64,000 nt of DNA from Tricholoma matsutake (Eukaryota; Basidiomycota; Agaricomycetes; Agaricales; Tricholomataceae): NCBI GenBank assembly GCA_026075535.2, contig AP026542.1, positions 7,626,001 through 7,690,000 of the forward strand. The letters run 5' to 3'. The notes beneath the pieces were generated by a model. That model did no database searches, was not told the DNA's origin, and saw only the letters and a program-made list of their open reading frames with translations. Below are positions 40,914 to 51,358 of the stretch, piece by piece; the stretch's first letter is position 1; the number at the start of each line of letters is the position of its first letter. The position numbers and the translations under genes were made by a program.

Positions 40914-43900
40914 CTATCCTGGATCCCACGCAAGTGAGTTGAACGACCCAAGCACTGGGTTATTGTCCATAAATTTGTGGAAGCCTTCGACGGAGTCTGG
41001 GCTTGCACGAGTTTCTTTGCGATCCACCTTGGGGCAGACGCGTAGTAAATGGTCTTGAGTTTGGATCTTGGGGCCAAGGCACCAACACTGGTATTCCCCG
41101 TCGAGGGATAGACGTTGACAATACTCCCCTATAGGAGCATGGCCAGTGATCATACGAGTTGAACAGGAAGTCAACATGGTGTTGTTTCCCATTACTTTCA
41201 GCCAGGGCCCACCTTTGTGAGTCGAGGGTAATACCGGTTTTCCACCTACTCCTTTGAGTTGGTAAAAATGCTGACCACGATATGCCGGATCTGAGAACCG
41301 GGTGTGCCAATCCTTGCAAACGGGCTTTTCGACCTGATTTTTAAGGTAATCTAAAGACGTCTGCGGGTGTCTGCCCACGGAGATCTTGGTAGATGTAGCT
41401 ACATCGTGAGCCATCTTGTGTACGTTCCACTCGAATTTTGAGGGGACGTGCCAGAATGTGATGTTCCTCTCCTCGTCCCCAGCTAGCCAGGGACGAAGGG
41501 AGCGACAAGCGTCCAGGGCAAAGATTTGCCCAGAACGTAGTTTTGGATCAATTAGGGACTCGATGCCCATAGTAGAATCCGAGAAAATCACCAACTTTCT
41601 GCACCCTCTGCTGCAAGCAGCAGAGACGCCTAGTTGGAGAGCAAAAAGTTCGACTTCCAGGGGGGTTCTCCTCCCAGAGGCTGAGACAATGTGATCCACT
41701 TGTTCTCCCCGTCCGAAGACAAGAGCGCAAGCGACGGCTTGGAATTTGGCATCTGTGGGCACCGAAGCGTCCACTGCAACAACGAGAGTGTCACCCTCTA
41801 CCTGGGCGGAGGCCCAGGCCTTGTCGAGGTCGCTCCTGTAAGAATTCCTCACTCCATCCTCCTTGGAGGTGAGGCGATGAGAGGAAAAGCGGGTGGGGAA
41901 TAAATCCTTCACTCTGTTTCCGGGTGTGTTTTCTTCCCCAAAGGGGTCGAATTCATCGCCTGGTACAAGAGCCAACGCTGCAGCCGAGGCGACAGATGGA
42001 CCTTGTAGGTTGAGTGTGTCAAGCACGTTCCCTCCCCAGAGTCCTAGCTCATGAGAGTGGGTGGTGCCTACGTGATTGGGCCCTAAGATCGCTCTTAGGG
42101 GGTGTGATGGCGCCAAAAGGGGGGTTCTGAAGACCCCTCTGTCGACTAGATGGCGCAGTAACAGCTGCATAGGCAGCAGTCCTGCGATACTTTCCAGACC
42201 ACCGATCGGGGTGGTTCTGAATGCACCGAGGATCCAACGAGCAGTGATGGACTGCACTTGGGCCAACGTTTTGATGACCCCTTTGACGCGAGCACCTTTG
42301 AAGTGCCAGAGTCTGAGTCCGTATGTCATAATAGGTACGACACATGAACGGTACAGAAGGCGTTTCTGCATGGGGGTTAGCCCTCTGACAGAATTGCCAA
42401 GCATTCCCATTGCCCTTGCCGTGGTAAGGGCTTTGGTGGAGTAGAACCGCGTGTGCTCTTTGAAGGAGAGTTTGCGGTCGAAGAAAAATCCAAGGTACCT
42501 CCAGGTGACCTTGGGTTTGAGAGGGGTATTGCCCGTGTAGGGGGCAAATCTGAGGTCAATGGGTAAGGGAGTGAATCTCCTTGCCCTTGAGAAGTGGAAT
42601 ATTTCGGACTTGTCGTGTTCAAGGACAAGACCGAGGGAGGTGAATGCCTGGAAAATCCAGCCATATGCTTTTTTGAGCAGGGGGAGGTTATCCTCCAGCT
42701 GTGGAGAGCGGGCGATGAGAGTACCATCGTCCACATAGGACATGAGATCGACATCTCTGCCGATTTCACTTCTTCTGAAGAGTTTCATGATGGGCGTCAG
42801 GTATAACGCCGATAAGACAGGGGACAAGGCGGATCCTTGTCCCACTCCCACATCTGCTGCAAAGGAGCCAGATGAGAAAGCGTTCCATTTGTAGGTCGTC
42901 TTGCGACCGACCAGATATGAGCGGAAGAAATTCACTACTTGCGCAGGGAATCCCGACCGAGAGATAATCTCCAATAGAACCTGGTGGTTCAAGGAGGGGA
43001 AGAACTGAGCGATGTCGAAGGCAACAACACTCGTTTTGAGCCCTTTGGCCCATCCTGCTCTGACCAGGTGGGTAAGGTAGATACCTGCATCCTCAGTGGA
43101 ACGCTGGGCGACGCCTCCAAACTGATTTTGCTCGAAGGCCTCGTGTGCAACACCGTCGAACTGAAGTCACCTAGACAACATCTTTTCGACTAATTTGCCC
43201 AAAGTGTTCAGGAGCATGATGGGCCTGAACGACTTAGGGGTAGAGTAATTAGGTTTCCCTGGTTTCGGGATGATAACCGACAGGGATTCCTTAAAGTGAG
43301 CTGGCCAGTGGCCAGCAGTGATGCACACCTCAGCAATGCGGGTGATGAGCCCTGCCACTTCCGGGTTGCTACACCAGTGTTTTAGGTGCGACCAAGTGAC
43401 ATGATCAGGACCTGGAGCAGAACAGGAAGAACACGCATTTAGCACTTCTTTCATTTCCGTAACAGAGAACGAGATCCAGGCTCTTTCAGGCACCGGATCA
43501 AGTCCATCAAGAATGCTCAGATCGACTACTCGATCTGAGGCAGCGTTATAGGACCCATCAAGGGCAGCCCAAAGAGAGTCCAGATCGTTGCAAGGTTCTC
43601 CCCGATAGGAGATCGCCTCATACGACAGGAGGTTGCATTGACGAGTCCAGGACATTAGATCCCAGGGTCGTCTATTCATCGTAGCCACTTCTTGGATACG
43701 GTCGTCGAAGAAGTCACACTTTGCGTGTCGCATGACTTTCCTGTAGTGCTTCCAGTCCTCCTCGTCCCGGGAGGCTCTGTAAGTGTCTAGGGCACCGCTG
43801 CATTCGTCTGTCCACCAGCCTTTGGACGACTTGCCGAGGCGAGATTCCTTGGCATGGTCTTCCCATGCCTTGTTTAAAATCGTTGATAACGCCGAAACAA

Positions 43901-44783
43901 CATCATCGATTTCTGCCGAAGTATCCCCGTGCCAATCTAGCCACGGAGTTAAAGCGGAGGAGACAGCATCCCGATATGATGCTTCCTCCTCGGATCCTTT
44001 TTTGATGGACCACTTGGTAACCGGAACCAAAGATCCCAGGCCAGGTAGTACTAACATCAGAGGGGCGTGGTCAGACGTTCCCCTGGCTTCAGGTATGATC
44101 TCGCAGTACAGTACAAATCTAAGATCTGTAGGTATGAACATCAGGTCGATCACCGTGGGGTGAAGGCCCTGTTGTGGGGGGAAATGGGTAGGGCCCTCCA
44201 CTACTGGTAGGGCTCTAGTCAGGCCTAATGCCGTAGCCGTTTCCACTAAGTGGTCAGCATGGATAGAGTGTTCAGGCCCCTGGGGATCCCAGGAGGCATG
44301 CCTCACGTTAAAATCGCCACACATGAAGTGTAAACGTGGGATCATCATGACGTTCTCAAATAAGAGCGTGATGGCTGAGTGTTGGCTATCCGAGTAAACG
44401 TTAGCAAGTAGCATGACGTCCTCCCCTATTCCCAGTGAGAAAAGAAGGATGTCACGATCGTCGATCAGATCTCGTCTGAGACCTGGTCTTAGATTAGCGA
44501 TGCTGTTCGCAAAGTAGACGGCAACGCGTGGAGGGGAGTCAATTCCCGATGGGCGCACTAAGGTTCCCCAATTTGGGCTCATTGGTGCACCTATAACTTC
44601 TTCCCCTTCCCTATTGTGGGCAGAGGGGGCGTGTCTTATTAATCGCCAAGGAGGCTCTTGAATGAAAAGCAAATCATAGTCGTCTACGAAATCTGCCAGT
44701 AACGAGTCCATGTAACCCCAGTTTCTGTTTACATTTTGACTAAATACGCGTAGCTGAGGGGTAGATCTAAGTCTGTCTCTCAT
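40914..44783 (-). pseudogene. LINE-C ORF2, one TGA, else intact
   Basis: 1290-codon frame, the same length as LINE-A. A single TGA at 43167-43169 (LINE-A has CGA) follows 'GKLVEKMLSR'. Endonuclease: 'FSQNVNRNWG', 'IQEPPWR', 'CGDFNVRHASW', 'TSDHAPL'. RT: 'VIIPKPGKPNYSTPKSFRPI', 'FPSLNHQVLLEI', 'GVGQGSALSPVLSALYL', 'LMSYVDDGTLIARSP'. RNase H: 'VVAVDASVPTDAKFQ', 'LEVELFALQLG', 'LVIFSDSTMGIES'. C-terminal Cys/His: 'CWCLGPKIQTQDHLLRVC'. This copy is closest to a working source of the machinery that could move NE. Confidence 0.9.
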
Positions 44784-44786
44784 TTA
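44781..44786 (-). promoter_or_regulatory. ORF1 stop / ORF2 start TAAATG
   Basis: The ORF1 stop TAA and the ORF2 ATG are adjacent in LINE-C, and also in LINE-A (12949-12954) and LINE-B (27841-27846), within the common string GTAAATGAG. This suggests that ORF2 is translated by termination and reinitiation. Confidence 0.6.
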
Positions 44787-46693
44787 CATTCGGCCACCGC
44801 ATCCTGCGGGATGGTAAGCAGGAGGGGAGCGAAAGTTGCGTCTCGCACTCACCTTGTCATAGCGAGCTTTGATCCAGTCCCGATCAAAGCAATGTCGCCA
44901 GAAATTGCATCGATGATCATTGGATGCGTGATTTTTCCGGCGGTTTACACACCTAGCCGGGTGAGGACAGGCTGCCCCCTCTGGGGTAGCTGGGACGGGA
45001 GGGTTAGCCTTAGCGTTTCCCTTACAACACCCAGCAAGGGCACGATGGTGCTCCTTGCGGTGTGGGCCTGCACAGATTGGACACTTGGTCTGTGGAGCTC
45101 TGCATGCTGGGGTGGGGTGGCCCCACTTCCAGCAGCGTTGGCATAAGGGCAAGCCGGGGTTCGCCCTGGCAGCCCTAACATACGCGATGTAGCGTCCAAA
45201 CTGGACGCCCCGACTGATAAGAGCCTTAGCTCGTGCACCACTGACGGAGTCAGCAATGTTAAGATAGATGGTGCACGTATCCAACATCTTCGAATCACGT
45301 ACTACCCGTGGGGGGACTTGTAACACTGTGAGGTCCGATATTCCGGACTTTCCCAAGTGTGCGATGACGACGTCAGGCGTTAATGCCTTGTCGTTAGCAA
45401 TAAATGGCACGTCGACCAGTTTGAGGTACGACGTGGAGGTGGGTAACGCTGCGTCTACTTGCAGCACAAAGGGGAAAGCCTTGTGGGCCACCTCCTTGAA
45501 GCAATGAAGGTCCTCCTCAGAGGCGACAACGTCTGTAGCTACTGATAAATTGCCAGCATGCATCGATGCGGACTGGGCCACCAGTTTAGAGTGGTGCAGT
45601 CCGAGAGTGGCCTGGACGTGATCCAGGAAGTCAGCGGGGTTCGTCTCCACTCCAAGGGGGGGACGAACGTGGACCAGGACCTGTCGTCTAGACGGTCCGT
45701 GGACAGTAGGTGAAGGCTTTGCAGCCTTTGGTTTGGAGGGACCAACGTGCTGCTGTATGTCAGCCAGCCTATCGGTTGGAAGTTCAGGGAAGGCTTTGGC
45801 TAAATGCACAAGGCCATCCATGGATGTGTTAGGTGCTCGCCCCCCTGGGAAGCGAGCAACCTGAGCAAAGGTCCCCCTGCCCGAGGGCCTGGTGGACCAG
45901 TTCACGGGGGGAGGTGGTCCTTGACCCCATGATGAAGAGACACCCCCTGATGGGGGTTTAGGAAGAGGTCGAGCCCCTTTCGGGCCTCGAGTCCTCGCTG
46001 ATTTGGGAGGGGGGGGGTGTTGCCCATCCCATCCCTCCAGATAATCCACATTGGGATCGTTGGTGACAGTCCCCGACCTAGGTCGTTTACTGCCCCCACC
46101 CATTCTGTCTATAGCTCCCCGGAGCGTGGCGCTACCAGAGTTGCGATCAAGGCCAGCCTCGGCAGCTGCTACCAGCACCGAGCCCAGCTGTTCTGCGATG
46201 AGCTGCCGTTCCTCAGCAGTCGGTCGTCTGGATCCCGTCCTGTTAAGAACAACTCAGAATCCCTCAGCATACTCTCCCAGGTCTTTGGCGAAGGTCTGGG
46301 GCCCACTCCAGTCATCGCTAGCCATCTCCGTGTCCTGAATAACGTGGGAGGATAGATTATCGGCCACTTCATCAGCCCACGAAGCAGGTGTAGAAGGGGT
46401 AGCCAGAGGTGCAGGAGACGCAGTAGCATCCCTGGAAGATAACGCTGGCACGCTAAATTGCTGTGCTTGCGGAGTGACGATGCCCGCCCCATAGGGGGAG
46501 GGGGTTGGAGAACCTCTTTGGGTCCTGTGAGGGCCCACTGAGGTATGTTCTGTGTGGACCTGCAGCTCGAAGAGAGCTGCAGGGAATCAATTGGGTCGTC
46601 GCCAGGAGTTCTGGGCGTACCGGATCTGGAAGGTCTCCCCTCGTCCATCGCCTCACCCGATCTCCCCCCTCTTCTAGAAGACATTTCTGACAT
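44784..46693 (-). pseudogene. LINE-C ORF1, frameshifts near N-terminus
   Basis: ATG at 46693 ('MSEMSSRRGGRSGEAMDEGR'). The first third crosses frames (46693-46560, then 46538-46254), and a 464-residue frame then runs 46178-44784 to TAA. Zinc knuckles: 'CQRCWKWGHPTPAC', 'CPICAGPHRKEHH'. It carries arginine codons where LINE-A and LINE-B have TGA ('SGARAKALI'). Confidence 0.85.
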
Positions 46694-46818
46694 GCATTGG
46701 TAAGACGCTGGTTATACCGGATCGCTGGGATCGAGGACGGATAGAGCTGCAGAGGTTGAAAATGGTGTCGACGAAAATTTCTGTGGCTGTGCACATCACG
46801 GTAAGAAGACAAGAAGCG

Positions 46819-47671
46819 ATGAGTCAATTTGCCTTTAGGTTTTGATCCAAGTTGTTTCCCTTCCGCACATGGGTACCTGCAAAAACATAAAGAGGAATCT
46901 CATGCATGATACTGCACTATGAAGTCACGCGATGCCTTCTTCGGTCTTATGGCACTCTGCGCATTTGCAATATCAACAACCAAACCTTCACCCCATCATA
47001 AACCTCAGCGATGGGTTACCATCCTTCAGTGCAACGACACCAACATACAGGCTTCTTGGATTGAAGATTTTGCACATTCCGCTGCTGTTCATTTTTTGGA
47101 AAGTATTGGGCGAGTCGGCATGGTTGCCAATGTTGCTGACATGGAGGAGACAGAATTCATTGACTGCATGATACTTGCAAACGTACCAATATGGTTATAC
47201 TGGGGTAACAAATACAAACCGCCTAATAAGTATCACGCACGGCTTCATAAATACCTGCCCCTTTCAACTGAACTCAATTCTCCACAGCCGCCACTGGCAT
47301 CCCCAGATGCAACTATGGCTGACATAAAACTCCCAACTGGGTCAAGACAGAAGCCGAATGAAGACTGGAAAACATACTTCATTCGAAGGACAGCACAACG
47401 AACGAAATTCATCAAATGTGAGTCTAACAAGCAGCGTTCCAGACGTGAAGCTCGAGAGATAAAAAATATATCCTTCCCAACTCCTATGCAAAAAGGTGCC
47501 CATGTGTTTTATTGGGAAGAACAAGGCGATGGGGTTTGAATCAGAAAGCAGATACCCTTCCGGGATATCTATGAGTTTTGGGGGGAGTATGCAAACACAC
47601 AAAAGTGCTACAATGACATCACAGATGAGTGGGACGTGTGCACCAAGTTTGATCCTGGGGTGGTTAACACT
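46819..47671 (+). pseudogene. Agaricomycete hypothetical protein fragment (gene C)
   Basis: 46819-46918 is leader. ATG at 46919 opens 206 residues: 'WVTILQCNDTNIQASWIEDF', 'ANVPIWLYWGNKYKPPNKYH', 'NEDWKTYFIRRTAQRTKFIK' and 'GAHVFYWEEQGDGV'. After TGA (47537-47539) the same frame goes on with 'IRKQIPFRDIYEFWGEYAN' and 'DEWDVCTKFDPGVVNT' until NE-11. The 'VP-W-WG' and 'EWDxCxxFDP' signatures are those of a large Agaricomycete family of unknown function. Function unknown; truncated by NE-11. Confidence 0.55.
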
Positions 47672-48918
47672 GCTCCTTGACTTGTTACAACCACCATAAA
47701 CAGTGGTAAATACTCCTGCTTGACGTTGGTAGCAACGTCGAGACTGCAATTCTTGTCTGATTTTCGATCGGATTTCACCATCACGAACGCTCTTGGCATC
47801 TCCAGGCGTGCCCTGATTTGCTAAGAGATCCGTCCATCCAATCCCCGGGGATGCCCCGGTCATTGTCTCTGACAGTGACTGCTATCTGTCTCGTTCTCCT
47901 GGGCTTCGAGGATCCTGACTAGGTGAGTGTTGTCTATGAAAGAGTAGTCTGGGTCCCTCTGGGGGCTTAGAGTGGGTGTGGGATGCCTGCTTCAACACTC
48001 GTCCAAGTCGACACACTCGTTTAGTTGGGGGAGGTCTGGCTTAGGGAGAAGGGACGTTATCACTGGATTGCTGGTCGTCTGGGAGGCTTCCAGCCTCCAT
48101 GCTCTGTGAGTTTCTATTACTAGAGACATGCTACACTGACTACCTGTTGGAATACACCATCGTTAAAAGGGGCCGGGCAATGGTGCCCCCTGGTGGCTAG
48201 GTCGACGCTCTGGTGGCCGCTACTCACCACCAACTCTCTACCTCTGGTGCTCACTCTTCTAGGGTGTTATGACCCGGGTTCAATCTTCTCCCACCGGGTT
48301 ACAGGATGTGCAGCCTATTCCCCCCTCGGAGCATTCAGAGGCAGTATCGGGTGGACCCAGAATAGAGATAAGGGACCAACTGTTATCGATGGCACGCTAC
48401 ATATTTTGATTTCTACTATCATCTACTAGCATTAACTTCCCCTCTCAATGCCTAAACGGCGAACGAGAGTCCAAACACCACGCTGGGGTCTACACAACCC
48501 CTCCCTGATTACGGGTGACATCTATGATGATGGCGTCCAAGACTACGACACCCGGTACAATCAAGACGATCTGGATGTAGCTACTGCCCTACAGGCAGTT
48601 AGAGATCTATGGGCCGGAGAAGACCTCTCCAACCCTGAGGATGACGAGGACTCTCTTACTATGCAAGAGGCCCTCAACTACGCCGAGAGCAGCCCCAAGC
48701 TAGCCTCGAGGCAGACAATAGACCGTGTGCTGTGGGTGCAGGACGTCCATGTCACACATAAACGATGGACTCGCAGTCTCGAACGCGAGGACATGTATAC
48801 ACAGGAGCTCGGCATGGCCGAGCTCTTCTATCTGGAGGCATCCCCTGCCCCATTACTGCCTTTGCCCCCCATCCCTGAGTTGGTGGAGGACGAAGTGCCG
48901 CTATCTGTGAATGAGAGG
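47672..48918 (+). mobile_element. NE-11, 5' half, second subfamily
   Basis: Starts GCTCCTTGACTTGTTAC at 47672 and runs to the middle of the ORF, where NE-12 is joined in inverse orientation ('GAATGAGAGG' then a T tract). The rest of NE-11 is not found beyond NE-12. Confidence 0.85.
48448..48918 (+). pseudogene. NE ORF, N-terminal half (second subfamily)
   Basis: ATG at 48448 ('MPKRRTRVQTPRWGLHNPSL'), then 'ITGDIYDDGVQDYDTRYNQD', 'DLWAGEDLSNPEDDEDSLTM', 'LASRQTIDRVLWVQDVHV', 'REDMYTQELGMAELFYLEAS' and 'IPELVEDEVPLSVNER', cut there by NE-12. Aligned with the NE-2 protein it keeps 'LAS..TI', 'QELG.AEL', 'IPELVEDE.PL' and 'ER', so the two subfamilies encode homologous proteins. The start region here is basic, unlike NE-2. 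Confidence 0.7.
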
Positions 48919-50762
48919 TTTTTTTTTTTTTTTTTGGGTCAACAATTTATAACATGGGGCTCGATCACAGTCCACGGAGCAGGATACAAACTTGGGTACT
49001 ACTATAACTATGCATTCCCCTCGCCCATCTCCTACCCAGGTCCTTGTTTTAGCTACTTTAGGTGGGCAGTGCCACAGACGTTGGCCTCTCAGCCAGGAAA
49101 GGCAATAATCCGGAGGGGGAGCCCCCCTCCTGAAGCTAGCCATTAGATCGTCAGCTGGTGCGAAGTGGTCCCCCAGCCACATATCCAACCAAAGTCAGAT
49201 CAGGCACAGCAGTGTCAATTCACCGTAAATCCCCCCTTGCGAAAGGAATAACCGTCCACATACTCCCAGCCAATGAGGATTGACTACCCTGGACGAACGA
49301 GGTGGACCATCACCGTGTCATGCACAAGTGACAGTAATGTGGCAGCTGGTTGTTCACCGGGTTATTCACCGGAACCGCTGTAAGCAGGGGGCCAAAGCCC
49401 CCCTCGAGCAAATGCACTGCAAGCACATGCACTCGATAGCAATTTCCCCCCCGCAGCGGGGAGAACGTAAAGGGTAGCGACATTTGTCACCAACCCGACA
49501 GCAGCCAGCAGACTGGCGGTGATGGGTGTGGAGCAGGATGCCCCACACAAGTAGTGGCACGGCCATCTGTGATGATGACAGCACTGTACTGGGGACGAGG
49601 GTTCCCCAGGTTGGAGCTCTGGTGGAGCTGTTGGCATCGCTGCATGGGAAGCTGGGACAGCTGCCGGAGGCATATGATCATCAGAATGATCGTCTCCAGC
49701 TGTCCGTTTGGGCATTAGGAGCAAATTAGTACTGGTATATGATGCTAGTGATCGAAATACGCAGTGTGCAGTATAAGTGAGGGCCTCCTGCATAGCAAGG
49801 AAGTCCTCGAATTTGTCTGGGTCGGGGAGGACCTCCCCAGCCCACAGATCTCAAACTGTCTAGGGCAGCTGCTACCTCCAGTTCATCCTGTGCGAACTGG
49901 GTGTCGTAGTCTTGGGCGTCATCATCAAAGATGTCGCCTGTGATCAGGGAGGGGTCATGTAGACCCCGGTGAAGTGGATGGTCTCTGGTTCACCATTTAG
50001 GCATAGAGAGTGAGTTAGCACAAGTAGATGACAATAAAAGTCAAGATACGTAGCGTAGAGTCGATAGCAGATGGTCCCTTATCTCAGTTTCAGATCCATC
50101 CGACGCATCCTCCAAATGCTCCAAGGGGGCATGCAGGCCGCGCATCCTGCTGCCAGTGGGAGAAGATTGAACCCGGGTCATAACACCCCAGAGGAGTGAG
50201 CACCGGAGGTGAGGAGTCGGTGGTGAAATGCGGCCACCAGAGCATCGACCTAGCTATCAGGGGGCGCCGTCACCTGGCCCCTTTTAGCGATGGTGTATTC
50301 CAACAGGTAGTCAGTATAGCTTGTCCCTAGTAGTAGTGACTCACATAGCATGGAGGTTGGAAGCCCCAGAGACGACCAGCAGTCCAGTAACGATGTCCCT
50401 CCCCCTGAGCCAGACCTCCCCCAACTAAACGAGTGTGTTGAAGCAGGCATCCCACACCCACTCTAAGCCCCCATAGGGACCTAGACTACTCTTTCATAGA
50501 CACCACTCACCTAGCCAGGATCCTCGAAGCACAGGGGAACGAGACGAATAGCAGCCATTGTCAAAAACAATGACTGGGGCATCCCCGGGGATCGGATGCA
50601 CAGATCTCTTAGCAAATCAGAGCAGGCCTGGAGACGCCAAGAGCGTTCGTGATGGTGAAATCCGATCAAAAATCAGACGAAAATTGGAGTCTCGACATTG
50701 CTACCAACATCGAGCAGGAGTGTTTACCACTGTTTATGGTGGTTGTAACAAGTCAAGGAGCG
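48919..50762 (-). mobile_element. NE-12, complete short subfamily, minus
   Basis: T tract 48919-48935, 5' end CGCTCCTTGAC at 50762, 1.84 kb. ORF remnant around 49800-50000 ('GLHDPSLITGDIFDDDAQDY' in the minus frame). Left flank is NE-11 and right flank is a short unique segment; no TSD. Confidence 0.9.
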
Positions 50763-50899
50763 TCGGAACAGGAAGAGTCGAGCGAGGTTACATAAAATGA
50801 CAAATTGAATACTTCGCCGGCAGGGAAGGTGACCAGAAGTTTGATGATCTGAGTTATGGTGGAGTTGCAAGATCCATCAAAGAGTCATAAACTGATCGT
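50763..50899 (+). other. short unique segment between NE 5' ends
   Basis: 137 bases with no recognised repeat. One frame reads 'GREGDQKFDDLSYGGVARSI', which may be a host coding scrap. It lies between the 5' ends of NE-12 and NE-13, which are in the same orientation. Confidence 0.35.
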
Positions 50900-50935
50900 A
50901 CCACTGTTTATAGTGGTTGTAACAAGTCAAGGAGC
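50900..50935 (-). mobile_element. NE-13, isolated 36-base NE 5' tip
   Basis: Complement of CGCTCCTTGACTTGTTACAA followed by CCACTATAAACAGTGG. It contains only the NE 5' terminus with its small inverted repeat (CCACT/AGTGG) and no other NE sequence. Confidence 0.75.
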
Positions 50936-51358
50936 GTGTTTCTTCTTCTTCTTCTTCTTCCTCCTCTCCATGTTCCTCCTCCTCCCCATCTTCCTCCTCC
51001 TCCCCATGTTCCTCCTCCTCCCTATGTTCCTCCTCCTCCCCGTCTTCCTCCTCTCCATCTTCCTCCTCCTCCCCATCTTCCTCCACTGCTTCCTCCTCCT
51101 CCACTGCTTCCTCCTCCTCCCCCTGAACATCAACAACTTTGTTGGTGCTTGACAAATAGTCAAAATCATTTGTTGAATCATCAAGGCACATGTAACTTAC
51201 CATTTAGAGATCTTCTTGCTCGCATTGGATGGTTTACCAGTCAGAGGTTTCTTTGGTTTCTGTTTCACAGATGCATCAGATACTAAAACAGAGTCATCGA
51301 TATCTAGAACTTCAGGTTTACTTTAATGCCAAAGGAAAATAAAAGTAAGTAATGACAT
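50936..51358 (-). pseudogene. host gene fragment with Glu-rich tract
   Basis: Minus-strand reading: 'KPEVLDIDDSVLVSDASVK', then 'QKPKKPLTGKPSNASKKISK', a donor GTAAGT after 'AAATG', a small intron of about 50 bases ending TTTGTCAAG, then 'TNKVVDVQG' and a long tract of Glu with Asp, Gly, His and Ala (complement of the TTC/TCC repeats at 50940-51122). The 3' end is cut at the NE-13 junction and the 5' end at LINE-F. It looks like a nuclear acidic protein; the family is unknown. Confidence 0.45.
50940..51122 (+). repeat. pyrimidine-rich minisatellite (TTC/TCC)
   Basis: Imperfect TTCTTC then TCCTCCTCC blocks with periodic 'CCATCTTCC' or 'CCATGTTCC' inserts of about 15-18 bases. They encode the Glu-rich tract on the minus strand. 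Confidence 0.85.

Larger units (their letters stand above)
40376..46818 (-). mobile_element. LINE-C, full-length, best preserved
   Basis: Full-length LINE, 6.44 kb: T tract at 40376-40389, 5' end CGCTTCTTGTCTTCTTAC at 46818. The 3' UTR has the palindrome AAGGGGGCCCCCTT at 40524-40537. ORF2 has one nonsense codon. The left flank is NE-10 and the right flank is host gene C, with no TSD, so one side was rearranged after insertion. Confidence 0.9.

Noticed and set aside
40376..46830. TSD for LINE-C
   Set aside because: Only a TGAG microhomology is shared between the two sides, too short to call.
50877..51203. 108-residue Glu-rich ORF as a complete gene
   Set aside because: Its start lies within an intron and its end within the NE-13 tip; it is an exon fragment of a larger host gene.
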